Source of the DNA: Flavihumibacter fluminis
GTDB taxonomy: Bacteria; Bacteroidota; Bacteroidia; Chitinophagales; Chitinophagaceae
Assembly: GCF_021491375.1 (NCBI RefSeq)
Contig: NZ_JAKEVY010000003.1
Location: forward strand, 806,001 to 870,000
Reading direction: 5' to 3'
Length of the DNA: 64,000 nucleotides
Both the position numbers and the translations under genes were made by a program. The notes under the pieces are model-generated. The model was not told the DNA's origin. It did no database searches and saw only the letters and a program-made list of their open reading frames with translations. Positions 54,401 to 62,118 of the stretch are shown here, one piece after another; within the stretch, counting starts at the first letter, position 1, and each line of letters begins with the position of its first letter.

Positions 54401-54534
54401 TTGACAACAATGGAAGCATTTGGCAATGGCTGACCCAGGTTGTCGGTTACCACGCCTGTGATGGTCCGGCTTTGGGCAAAGGCGGAGCCAATCACTACCA
54501 GTACGCATAGCAGCGTGCTTAGCAATTTTCTCAT
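51499..54534 (-). CDS. SusC/RagA-family TonB-linked outer membrane receptor
   Basis: A 1011-residue receptor. Signal peptide MRKLLSTLLCVLVVIGSAFA, carboxypeptidase-like domain (TITGVVTDNLGQPLPNASIV), the junction EVVIVGYGTQKKRELTTSVS, plug motifs (GRAAGVNVTQSSGTPGG, INIRGTGS, QPLYVIDGIPIN, IYGSRAANGVVLVTTKRG) and a complete barrel ending ITFGVNLGL. Domain order and length match the family. It is transcribed before its SusD gene (16-base gap), the usual SusC-SusD order. The substrate is unknown. Confidence 0.96.
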   Translation of the reverse strand: MRKLLSTLLCVLVVIGSAFAQSRTITGVVTDNLGQPLPNASIVVKGTNIGTTSGEGGKFSLTVPANTKSIVISAIGFGDFTQTLGSQNEFSIQLSTSDKNLSEVVIVGYGTQKKRELTTSVSQVKGTDLQNIPIQGPDQALRGRAAGVNVTQSSGTPGGSININIRGTGSINASSQPLYVIDGIPINIGNYSQIGVGGQTMNALADINPSEIESFEVLKDAAATAIYGSRAANGVVLVTTKRGANRKTRVNINSYLGKSEVYRKLPTLTGPQFIEQMQEMVRNRFGASVVPSQLGLVGYDNDPSSYPTTNWQDEIFRSANVKSMDVNLQGGNENTKFFIAGSYFGQEGIVIGSEFERYNLRINVDNNLSKKIKIGTSIGLSRSNSTRIQNDNNIYGVVSTSLLLGSYFPAFNENGTYGRDPNASIENAIANALEPTYNVANNRILANGYGEWQILPSLSFRSVAGVDYLNFREQQYIPSTHIQGAGVRGDGREGYTQDINLTNENILTYKPRIGDNHDLTFTGVASFQESKFESIFAQATNFPGDAIIRLTAGSQRVAATSNGSSYGIVGYLARAIYGFKGKYLLTASVRRDGVSRFGADRRWGTFSAASVAWRVSEENFLKNSNFISDLKLRASWGQAGNSSIGDFASLPLVGAGQNFAQAAGLAPSQLGNPNLGWENSEQINVGLDLGFFNDRINLTADYYIRNTNDLLLARPLVGSSGFTTINENIGSLRNKGLEISLNTTNINKRDFRWTTNFNITFPDNKVVKLAGTPFASGFASWVEEGQDLGAFRGFVVKGIFQNQDQIAAAPVHSAATRPGDIEFEDLNGDNRITTDDQRIIGSAVPDFFGGMINEVSYKGFGLNVFLQFVSGNEIYNNTRAFGEGMNSVFGQLSTTLNRWTPDKGESATLPRAVFGDPSNNRRTSTRWLEDGSFLRLKNIQLFYNLPKTVVQKLKMNNIRFFIQGENLKTWTNYQGFDPEVSTFSITNTAPGTDFLTYPQARTITFGVNLGL

Positions 54535-54789
54535 CAGTGTATGTGTTTGGTTAAAAAATAAACGGCTACCAGTTCAGAAATTGGATTTTACGGTAAGGAA
54601 CAGGCCTTATTTTTTCAAGGATGAGGTACTTGTCAAGAACTTAACAAGATAAGTAGGTAAAAGTTGATAAAAATAGGGTAAAAATAAAATTAGTACATGT
54701 TTAATTAAAAATAATACCATTGTTTATTTGGCTAAACAAACCAAAGAATGACACTAATATGGCTGTTCGAATTAATTAATGGTCAATAA
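54535..54789. other. Intergenic region before the second SusC
   Basis: The 306-base gap between two leftward SusCD pairs contains a near-palindrome CTTGTCAAGAACTTAACAAG (about 54629-54648, one mismatch) and then the terminator of the left-reading pair at 54790. The leader of the SusC at 54534 begins AACCAAACACA just before its start, like the other SusC leaders. No further feature is seen. Confidence 0.4.
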
Positions 54790-54822
54790 AAAAGAGGCTG
54801 CTCCATTGAGACAGCCTCTTTT
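54790..54822 (-). terminator. Terminator of the third SusCD pair
   Basis: An 11-bp stem (AAAAGAGGCTG with CAGCCTCTTTT, loop of 11) lies 18 bases beyond the SusD stop at 54841; read leftward it ends in a T-rich tail. Confidence 0.85.
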
Positions 54823-54840
54823 ACATGTTATTGAATTGCG

Positions 54841-56295
54841 TTAATTGTCTTCACACAGGCTATTCAATAAAAGTTCTGTTGAAGAAATTGGCCAGATATA
54901 TTCCTGTTGGGTTGGCTGAACTGCACTAACCCCGGGTTTTGCTGGTAGTGCCAGTCCTAATCTGGTCAGATCCTGCCCAGCCAGCCCTTCACCGAGGAAT
55001 TCAATTCTTCTTTCCGTCAGGATGGCATTTGCCAGATCTTCAGATGAAGCAAAATCACCCGCAACAAAGGTGGTAGTCGCGTCAGAGCGCTGGCGAACCG
55101 CATTCAGCAAGGCAATAGCGCGGGCATCTACAGTATTTGTGCTCCTGGTAATGGCTTCAGCCAAACTCAATAATACCTCCGGATAACGGATAACCGGTGC
55201 CCAATCGGTAAAAGGAGCCGCTTTAGGGTATTTATTCAGGTATTGCTTACCACCGGATGTTACAATCAGACCTCTGCGCGCATCGGTTTCCTTCCAGCCG
55301 GTATTGGAAATAATTCCGGTTGATAACAGAGAGTATTCTCCATTTCCTCCATTCATGGCTGCAGAACCATAATAGTAACCTAACTGGTTCTGTGTGCCTG
55401 GAGCTTCTACATCACTGAAAGGCATAGATAGAATGGATTCAGTAGTGGTATAGTTTGTATACAGCGTTGCAACATTCGCCTGTAATGCATGTGCCACACC
55501 GCTAGGAGCTGTAAAGGGAGCAGCTGCACTTACAATCTTATTTGCTTCTGTGATTACATCTGAATAACGTTGCATTGCAAGATAAACGCGGGTCTTGAAC
55601 GCGATTGCAGTATTCTTGTGCGCCCTGGTGGTATTCAAAGCAGCAGTGGTATAATTGGTCGGAAGATTTTGTTCTGCGTAATCCAGATCTGCCAATATTT
55701 GAGTATAAACTTCCGCTACTGTACTTCTAGCCAGATCATAATTTCCGGAACCAGTATTGGGCGTCAAACGCAATGGTACTCCTGGCTTACTTCCATTTCC
55801 ATCCCAAAACGGGCGGGCATACAACTGCAATAATGCATAGTACGACATCGCGCGAACAAATCGGGCTTCAGCCCTAAAGTTATTCGCTTTAGCATCTCCC
55901 ACCACGCTGGCTCCTTTTGAATCCATACCTGCCAGAAAGACGTTAGCCAAGTTAATCGCGTAATAGGCTCTAGCCCAAACGGCCAGAACAGAGTTTCCGG
56001 AACTATTGCTGGGAGTATAATTCCAAACATCAAACCCTGTTACAACGTTTGTTCTGTCGTTTTGAAAATCTCCACCACGTATATCATTAAAAATCTGGTA
56101 GCGACCTCCATACATTCCTGCGTTCTTGATAGTTGCATAAATGGCGTTTACCTGGCCGACAATCCGAACCTCACTATCAAATGCAGATAAATCAGATACC
56201 ACGTTGGTTGGAACGGGTTCAAGATCTTCTTTTTTACATCCGGCCAAATGAATTACACCAATTGCAATGGCCGCGTATAATAATTTCTTTTTCAT
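54841..56295 (-). CDS. SusD/RagB-family outer membrane lipoprotein with atypical C-terminus
   Basis: A 484-residue lipoprotein: signal MKKKLLYAAIAIGVIHLAGC (cysteine 20) then KKEDLEP, a surface-export-type start. It has NNFRAEARFVRAMSYYALLQ, WAPVIRYPEVLLSLAEAITR and NAILTERRIEFLGEGLAGQD. The C-terminus ends IWPISSTELLLNSLCEDN; the usual final NxGY is missing, though the preceding PIxxxE-type motif is kept. It lies 19 bases after its SusC. Confidence 0.94.
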   Translation of the reverse strand: MKKKLLYAAIAIGVIHLAGCKKEDLEPVPTNVVSDLSAFDSEVRIVGQVNAIYATIKNAGMYGGRYQIFNDIRGGDFQNDRTNVVTGFDVWNYTPSNSSGNSVLAVWARAYYAINLANVFLAGMDSKGASVVGDAKANNFRAEARFVRAMSYYALLQLYARPFWDGNGSKPGVPLRLTPNTGSGNYDLARSTVAEVYTQILADLDYAEQNLPTNYTTAALNTTRAHKNTAIAFKTRVYLAMQRYSDVITEANKIVSAAAPFTAPSGVAHALQANVATLYTNYTTTESILSMPFSDVEAPGTQNQLGYYYGSAAMNGGNGEYSLLSTGIISNTGWKETDARRGLIVTSGGKQYLNKYPKAAPFTDWAPVIRYPEVLLSLAEAITRSTNTVDARAIALLNAVRQRSDATTTFVAGDFASSEDLANAILTERRIEFLGEGLAGQDLTRLGLALPAKPGVSAVQPTQQEYIWPISSTELLLNSLCEDN

Positions 56296-56314
56296 TTTCT
56301 TGTTTGATTTTGGG

Positions 56315-59300
56315 TTAGAAGCCTACATTCATACCTACGGTCACACCTCTCTGATTACCTACCGTGTTTCTGTCAATACCCTGGTTAATATTACCGGTAC
56401 CGTTGGATGAAACTTCAGGATCCGGACCAGGATATTGAGTACCAATCCAAAGGTTATTTCCTGCTACATAGAAGCGCAGGTTGTTTATTTTAACCCGACT
56501 GGTAACTGCCATTGGGAGATTGTAAGCAAGTGTAAGGGTTCTCAACTTGATGAAATCACCTTTGAATACATTGATATCAAGAGGGAAAGAAGATCCGTTT
56601 GATACGTTGTCTCCAAAATAGGACTTCGGCATATCGGTTACATCACCAGATTTTGTCCAGGCTCTCAGTACATCCGTTGAATTGTTCCAGAAACGCTGAT
56701 CACGTAGACCTGCATAAGTACCCCAGTAAACGTAATTTCCTCCTTGGAAAGTGAAGAGGGTATTCAATTCAAAGTTTTTATACCGGAAGGTATTGTCAAA
56801 ACCTCCAAAAAACTTGGGGAGTGTGTTTTTGTAAACGACCGCATCAGCAGAACTAATATTTGGAGCAGCTGTTCCATCCTCATACTCAAACCGGAAACCA
56901 GTTGTACCGGCTGGAATCACATGCTGGAACAATACTCGATCACCATCTTTATTTATAAAGATACGACGACCTGTAGCTGGGTCAACACCAGCAGTACGTG
57001 TAACAAATAACATACCCAGTGATTCTCCAACTACTGTGATACTGGGCGACTCAAGTCCGCCGGTTGCAGCAATAATATTGGTTAGACCTGGAGCAAGAGA
57101 GGTAACCTCGTTTTTGTTGAAGGTTATATTGAAATTAGCTGTCCAGGTGAAATCCTTTTTCTGAACCGGAACAAAATTCAAAGCAATTTCAACTCCTTTG
57201 TTGTACATAGTTCCAACGTTTGTTGGAATATTACTGGGCAAACCTGCTGAAGGTGGTGTTGGAACGTTCAAAATCAACCCGTCTACATCATTTTTGTAGT
57301 ACGTTACTTCACCTGTAATCCGGTCATTAAGCAATCCAAAATTAATTCCGATATCTGTTTTGGTACTGGATTCCCAACCCAGGTTGGGGTTCCCAGCCTG
57401 ATTAAATACAAGGGTACCATTTCCACCATAAAGACCTGATCCAAAGGTGGAAAGAGAAGCATATTGACCAAGTCCGTCAATATTACCAACCTTACCATAA
57501 CTACCCCTGATTCTCAGACTGCTGAAAATTTTATTCAATCCCGCATCTTCGAAGAATTTCTCATTGTTTACGTCCCATCCCGCAGATACTCCCCAGAAGT
57601 TACCCCATTTGTTATTTTGTCCCAACTGAGAAGCACCATCTCTACGCAGATTCGCAGCCAGGTAGTATTTGTTGGCGAAGTTGTAGGTTAGTCTTCCGAA
57701 ATAGGATAACAGATAGTTTTCACCAATACCCAATCCGGAAGCATTCGGAGTTCTCCAGCCACCCTGTATGTTAATGAAATCAGGATCGTTAGCACCAATC
57801 CGGTTCAAACCATAACTTTTATTATTACTTTTTTGTTGCTCAGTTCCGACTAGCGCACTGAAATTATGATTGTCTCCAATTGACTGATCGTATTGTAGGG
57901 TGTTTGACCATACCCAACGTTTATTCTGATTGTAAATAGAAGTAGCGCTACCTCCATTTGAAAATCCCTCACCTGAAATCGGAGACCAGTAAATTTCATT
58001 GTCTACATACAGATAATCAATATTATACTGTGAGCGGAACGTAACTCCTTTAACTGGTTTGATTTGTACGTATGCATTTCCCAAAATACGGTTTGCTTCA
58101 GAGTTACCTCTGTTTTGATCCAGTTGGATAACCGGGTTATTAAAACCTACCTGGCCTACTTTATTGTTCATAACTCCAATAAGCGCACCGGAATAATTGT
58201 AACTACCGTCATTATTATAGGGCGAAACATTGGGTGCAGTAATCAATGGTACACGACCAAGACCCGCTGTTGCGAATGCATCGCCCAATGAGCCTGAACT
58301 GGTTGCAGCAAAGTTTTTCTCATTGGAAAATTGGATTTTTGTACCAACAGAAATCGCTTTGTTGACTTTGTGATCTACATTCATCAAAGCTGATATCCTC
58401 TTAAAATCGTTCCGCTGTATAATACCTTCCTGTTCTGTATATCCGATTGAAGTATAATATTTGGTTGATTCATTTCCGCCAGACATACTCAGTGAGTTAT
58501 TGTGAGAAAAACCTGTCCGATATACATAATCATACCAGTTGGTATTGATTGGCTGACCATCCGGTCCCTCTGTTAATGCAAACTGATTTGTAGCTGAAAA
58601 CAAACCCGCATTTGTCAATGACTGGTTCTTGTATTCAGTGTACTGAAATGCATCCAGCAATTCTGGTAAACGCTGTACTTTACTCCAGCCCACCCAGCTA
58701 TCCAGGTTTACTTTAGGGCGACCTGATTTTCCTTTTTTGGTTGTTACAAAAATGACACCGTTGGCAGCGCGTGATCCATAAATAGCTGATGCTGCTGCAT
58801 CTTTAGCGATATCAATGCTTTCAATATCATTCGGGTTTAAGGAAGCCAATGCATTTCCGGCTGCGGCTGTTGAACTGGCATCCCCTGAATAAACAGGAAT
58901 ACCATCAATAACAATCAATGGTTGAGAGGAAAGGGAGATGGAGTTTGTACCACGAACCCGGAAAACCGGTGGAGCGTTCAAAACACCACTTGGGATTACA
59001 ACCTGTAAACCTGGAGCTCTTCCGCCTAAAGCCTGGTCAAAGCTTTGAACAGGCCGGTTTGCAACAGCATCCCCTTTTACATTGGCAATGTTTCCGGTTA
59101 CTTCTTTTCTTTTGATTGCGGTTCCGTAACCCACAACAACCACTTCCTGTAAATCTCTATCTTCTGCAGAGAGTGAAATGTTGAATAAACCGCGGTTACC
59201 AATAGTGATTTCCTGAGATTGGCTCCCAATGGCCGAAAACACCAATACCTTTGCATTGGGAGGGAGAGTTAATGAAAAACTACCATCTTCTCCGGTTGTA

Positions 59301-59452
59301 GTACCTACCGAAGTTCCTTTAACCAAAACAGATGCATTGGCTACTGCATTGCCACTAGCATCTGTCACTTTTCCGGTCACCGTGCGTGACTGGGCCAATA
59401 GTTGACTATTGAGCATAATGATGCCCAACAACAACAAGACGATTTTTCTCAT
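56315..59452 (-). CDS. SusC/RagA-family TonB-linked outer membrane receptor
   Basis: The largest receptor in the window, 1045 residues. Signal peptide MRKIVLLLLGIIMLNSQLLA; carboxypeptidase-like domain (TVTGKVTDASGNAVANASVL); junction EVVVVGYGTAIKRKEVTGNI; plug motifs GRAPGLQVVIPSG, FRVRGTNSIS, QPLIVIDGIPVY and IYGSRAANGVIFVTTKKG; barrel ending GVTVGMNVGF. It is transcribed ahead of its SusD gene. Its promoter should lie in the AT-rich 242-base gap to the right. Substrate unknown. Confidence 0.96.
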   Translation of the reverse strand: MRKIVLLLLGIIMLNSQLLAQSRTVTGKVTDASGNAVANASVLVKGTSVGTTTGEDGSFSLTLPPNAKVLVFSAIGSQSQEITIGNRGLFNISLSAEDRDLQEVVVVGYGTAIKRKEVTGNIANVKGDAVANRPVQSFDQALGGRAPGLQVVIPSGVLNAPPVFRVRGTNSISLSSQPLIVIDGIPVYSGDASSTAAAGNALASLNPNDIESIDIAKDAAASAIYGSRAANGVIFVTTKKGKSGRPKVNLDSWVGWSKVQRLPELLDAFQYTEYKNQSLTNAGLFSATNQFALTEGPDGQPINTNWYDYVYRTGFSHNNSLSMSGGNESTKYYTSIGYTEQEGIIQRNDFKRISALMNVDHKVNKAISVGTKIQFSNEKNFAATSSGSLGDAFATAGLGRVPLITAPNVSPYNNDGSYNYSGALIGVMNNKVGQVGFNNPVIQLDQNRGNSEANRILGNAYVQIKPVKGVTFRSQYNIDYLYVDNEIYWSPISGEGFSNGGSATSIYNQNKRWVWSNTLQYDQSIGDNHNFSALVGTEQQKSNNKSYGLNRIGANDPDFINIQGGWRTPNASGLGIGENYLLSYFGRLTYNFANKYYLAANLRRDGASQLGQNNKWGNFWGVSAGWDVNNEKFFEDAGLNKIFSSLRIRGSYGKVGNIDGLGQYASLSTFGSGLYGGNGTLVFNQAGNPNLGWESSTKTDIGINFGLLNDRITGEVTYYKNDVDGLILNVPTPPSAGLPSNIPTNVGTMYNKGVEIALNFVPVQKKDFTWTANFNITFNKNEVTSLAPGLTNIIAATGGLESPSITVVGESLGMLFVTRTAGVDPATGRRIFINKDGDRVLFQHVIPAGTTGFRFEYEDGTAAPNISSADAVVYKNTLPKFFGGFDNTFRYKNFELNTLFTFQGGNYVYWGTYAGLRDQRFWNNSTDVLRAWTKSGDVTDMPKSYFGDNVSNGSSFPLDINVFKGDFIKLRTLTLAYNLPMAVTSRVKINNLRFYVAGNNLWIGTQYPGPDPEVSSNGTGNINQGIDRNTVGNQRGVTVGMNVGF

Positions 59453-59632
59453 GTGCGTTTAGTTTTGACTAGAAATTAAAAGAGTGTTAAAAATAAAGAC
59501 AATTGATGAACGGTAAATGATGCATGCTAAACGGTTCGAAATAGAAAATTTTGGTAAATGCTATAGTTATTACAGTATAAAAAATATTATATATATATGT
59601 AATTGTAAAGCAGAATATTTGTTTCGAAAAAC

Positions 59633-59661
59633 AAAAAAGAGACTCAAATTAAAGAGTCTCT
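59633..59661 (-). terminator. Terminator of the RND exporter gene
   Basis: An 8-bp stem (AGAGACTC with GAGTCTCT, eight-base loop) followed, read leftward, by TTTTTTG; it lies 33 bases after the exporter's stop. The AT-rich DNA to its left (59453-59632) must carry the promoter of the SusC gene. Confidence 0.85.
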
Positions 59662-59694
59662 GTATATTAAATTTCTAACCTAATTCTAATTTGT

Positions 59695-62022
59695 TTAAGA
59701 TTTTTTTAACCCTTTTGTGAGATCAATTAACAGGGAAGGGAGCAAAACCAGGTTGGTTATGGTTGCAATAACCAGGGTCAGCGAGGTCAGCCAACCCAAT
59801 CCCTGGGTACCCCCAAATCCACTGAAACAGAAGATTACAAAGCCCGCAATCAATACCAGGGAGGTATAAATAATACTGATTCCAGTGGAATGAATGGTTT
59901 CAATCACCACCTGCTGGCGCTCTTTCTCGGATCCGCCCTGCTCCTGTTTGTAGTTTACCAGGAAGCGAATGGTAATATCAATAGCAATTCCCAATGCCAC
60001 ACTGAAAATAAGTACGGTTGAGGGTTTAAGCGCCACACCTGCCCAGCCCATAATCCCGGCGGTAATTATCAGGGGCACCACATTAGGTATCAGGGAACAC
60101 AAGAGAATACTGCCATTTTTGAAAAGGTATAACATACAAAGGGCAATCAGCAGAAAAGCCCAGAAGATACTTTCCTTTAATCCGTTGATGATAAAGGTAC
60201 TGCCCTCCAAAAAAGTAATGCTACTACCGGTTAGGGTTACCCGATACTGACTGGTATCAAAATACTGATCGGTTTTGGTCTGAATTTCATTCAGGATTTC
60301 CGGCAATCGCTTACTGCCCACATCTTTCATGTTCACGCTGATCCGGGTCATCTGTTTGTCCTCATCCATAAACGAACGCACCAGCTGGCCCATCTGATCG
60401 CCCTTGTCTTCCGAACCTTTCATATTCAGGTAAACGGCCAGGAAACTGATGTCAAAACTGTTGGGTAAGCCATAATTACTGCTGTCGCCATCATAATAAG
60501 CCTGGCGGGCAAATTTCATTCCTTCCACCACTGATAATGGCCTTGCCATTTCTGGTAACCGGGTGATATAATTGGATAACGAATCAATGCGCTCGAATAA
60601 TTGCAAAGGCTGCCGGCGAAGACCATTTTTAATTTTGGTATCAACCACAATCTCCAGCGGCATTACGCCTCCAAAATGTTGTTCAAAAAATTTCAGATCG
60701 GTATAGATTCTGTCTGTTTTAGGAAGGTCATCCACAATAAAGCCTTCTGATTTGAGCCGGAGAATGCCCAATATGGCAACAATAGTAACAGCCAGGGTGG
60801 TGCCATAAATCAGCTTCCGGTGATTGAGCGACCAGCGTTCCAGCCGGTCAAGAACAGCCTGGAGCCACCTGTTTTCCAGGTAGCGGGTATGCCTGTTCTT
60901 AGGTGCCGGCAGATAACTGAGCACCACCGGAATAAAAATAAAAGAGATCAGAAAAATCACCATGATGCTGATACCTGCCACCACACCAAACTCTTTCAGC
61001 ACAGCACTTCTGGTCAGTGCAAAAACTGCAAAGCCAATCGCGGCAGCGATATTGCAGAACAGCGTCACAATCCCCATTTTTCCTACCATGGTCCGGATCG
61101 CTTCTTTTTGAACACCTGTCTCATTCCAGGATACATGGTATTTGTTGAGGAAGTAAATACAGTTGGGTATGCCAATCACCACAATCAGCGGTGGAATCAG
61201 CGCGGTGAGCAGGGTAATTTTATAACCGATCAATACCTGAATGCCGACACTCCAGATAACTCCCATAATTACTACCGCCAGGGAGATTATTGTGGCACTG
61301 ATACTGCGGAAGAACAGCAACAGGATAACCGCCGATAAGGCAAGCGATCCGATCAGCAGCCATTTCATTTCGCGCGCAATCCTGTCTGCGATTTGCGTAC
61401 GGATCAGCGGTAATCCACTATAATGTATTTCCAGCTGATGCGCCTTACCAAATTCATCAACTCTGCTGACAATATCCTGGATGATTTTTGTCCGGGCCGG
61501 AGAAGCCATCAAATCCCGGTTCATGCCCAGTGCCATCAGCCAGCTGCTGGTTTCCGGATTATATAGCAGTCCGCGATAAAAAGGAAGACTCCGGAACAAT
61601 ACCTGCGCACTGTCCAGTTCTGCCTGGCTGACTGTAGTATCGGGAAATATGCGTTGTGATTGAAGGCGCTCTGAAACCGGGTCCTTCACCAGGTTAACGG
61701 CACCTGGAATACCCAGGATATTTTCCACCCCCCTGATTTTTTTCAGGTCTTTCTGCAGGAGGCGATAGGACTCAAATATCGGTTGGCTAAAGAGTTGATC
61801 GGTTTGAATGCCTACCACTACCAGGTTGCCATCTTCTCCAAACTGTTGTTTAAATGCGATATAGGCCTGGTATTTCGGATTATCGGTGGGAATTGCCTTG
61901 GCGAATTCATAACTCATTTCCACCTTGCTGGCATGATATCCCATAAAGCCGGTAGCCAGCAGCAGGAGCAGAATCAATACCAATCTGTTTTTCAATACAA
62001 AAGAACCCAGTTGATGCCACAT
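59695..62022 (-). CDS. RND/MMPL-family membrane exporter
   Basis: About 775 residues from the ATG at 62022 (MWHQLGSFVLKNRL); a TTG six codons upstream is less likely. The protein has the RND layout: one N-terminal membrane helix, a large periplasmic loop, a five-helix bundle (WLLIGSLALSAVILLLFF onward) with LTALIPPLIVVIGIPNCIYF, then a second copy (IFWAFLLIALCMLYLF, IFSVALGIAIDITIRFL). The conserved Asp in the last bundle (GIAIDITIRF) fits proton coupling. This hydrophobe-exporting (HAE3/MMPL) type exports lipids or hopanoids in some bacteria; the substrate here is unknown. It is divergent from porZ. Confidence 0.92.
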   Translation of the reverse strand: MWHQLGSFVLKNRLVLILLLLLATGFMGYHASKVEMSYEFAKAIPTDNPKYQAYIAFKQQFGEDGNLVVVGIQTDQLFSQPIFESYRLLQKDLKKIRGVENILGIPGAVNLVKDPVSERLQSQRIFPDTTVSQAELDSAQVLFRSLPFYRGLLYNPETSSWLMALGMNRDLMASPARTKIIQDIVSRVDEFGKAHQLEIHYSGLPLIRTQIADRIAREMKWLLIGSLALSAVILLLFFRSISATIISLAVVIMGVIWSVGIQVLIGYKITLLTALIPPLIVVIGIPNCIYFLNKYHVSWNETGVQKEAIRTMVGKMGIVTLFCNIAAAIGFAVFALTRSAVLKEFGVVAGISIMVIFLISFIFIPVVLSYLPAPKNRHTRYLENRWLQAVLDRLERWSLNHRKLIYGTTLAVTIVAILGILRLKSEGFIVDDLPKTDRIYTDLKFFEQHFGGVMPLEIVVDTKIKNGLRRQPLQLFERIDSLSNYITRLPEMARPLSVVEGMKFARQAYYDGDSSNYGLPNSFDISFLAVYLNMKGSEDKGDQMGQLVRSFMDEDKQMTRISVNMKDVGSKRLPEILNEIQTKTDQYFDTSQYRVTLTGSSITFLEGSTFIINGLKESIFWAFLLIALCMLYLFKNGSILLCSLIPNVVPLIITAGIMGWAGVALKPSTVLIFSVALGIAIDITIRFLVNYKQEQGGSEKERQQVVIETIHSTGISIIYTSLVLIAGFVIFCFSGFGGTQGLGWLTSLTLVIATITNLVLLPSLLIDLTKGLKKS

Positions 62023-62103
62023 GAACAGGAGGTTTTGCAATTATAGCACGCAAAGAAAGCCATTTTAGCGCTATTAATCGGTTAAAAGCCGGACTGAAGC
62101 GGT

Positions 62104-62111
62104 TAACTTTG
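62104..62111 (+). promoter_or_regulatory. -7 promoter box for porZ
   Basis: TAACTTTG matches TAnnTTTG and ends seven bases before the ATG at 62119, predicting a transcript that starts within a few bases of the start codon. Confidence 0.55.
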
Positions 62112-62118
62112 ACATCTT

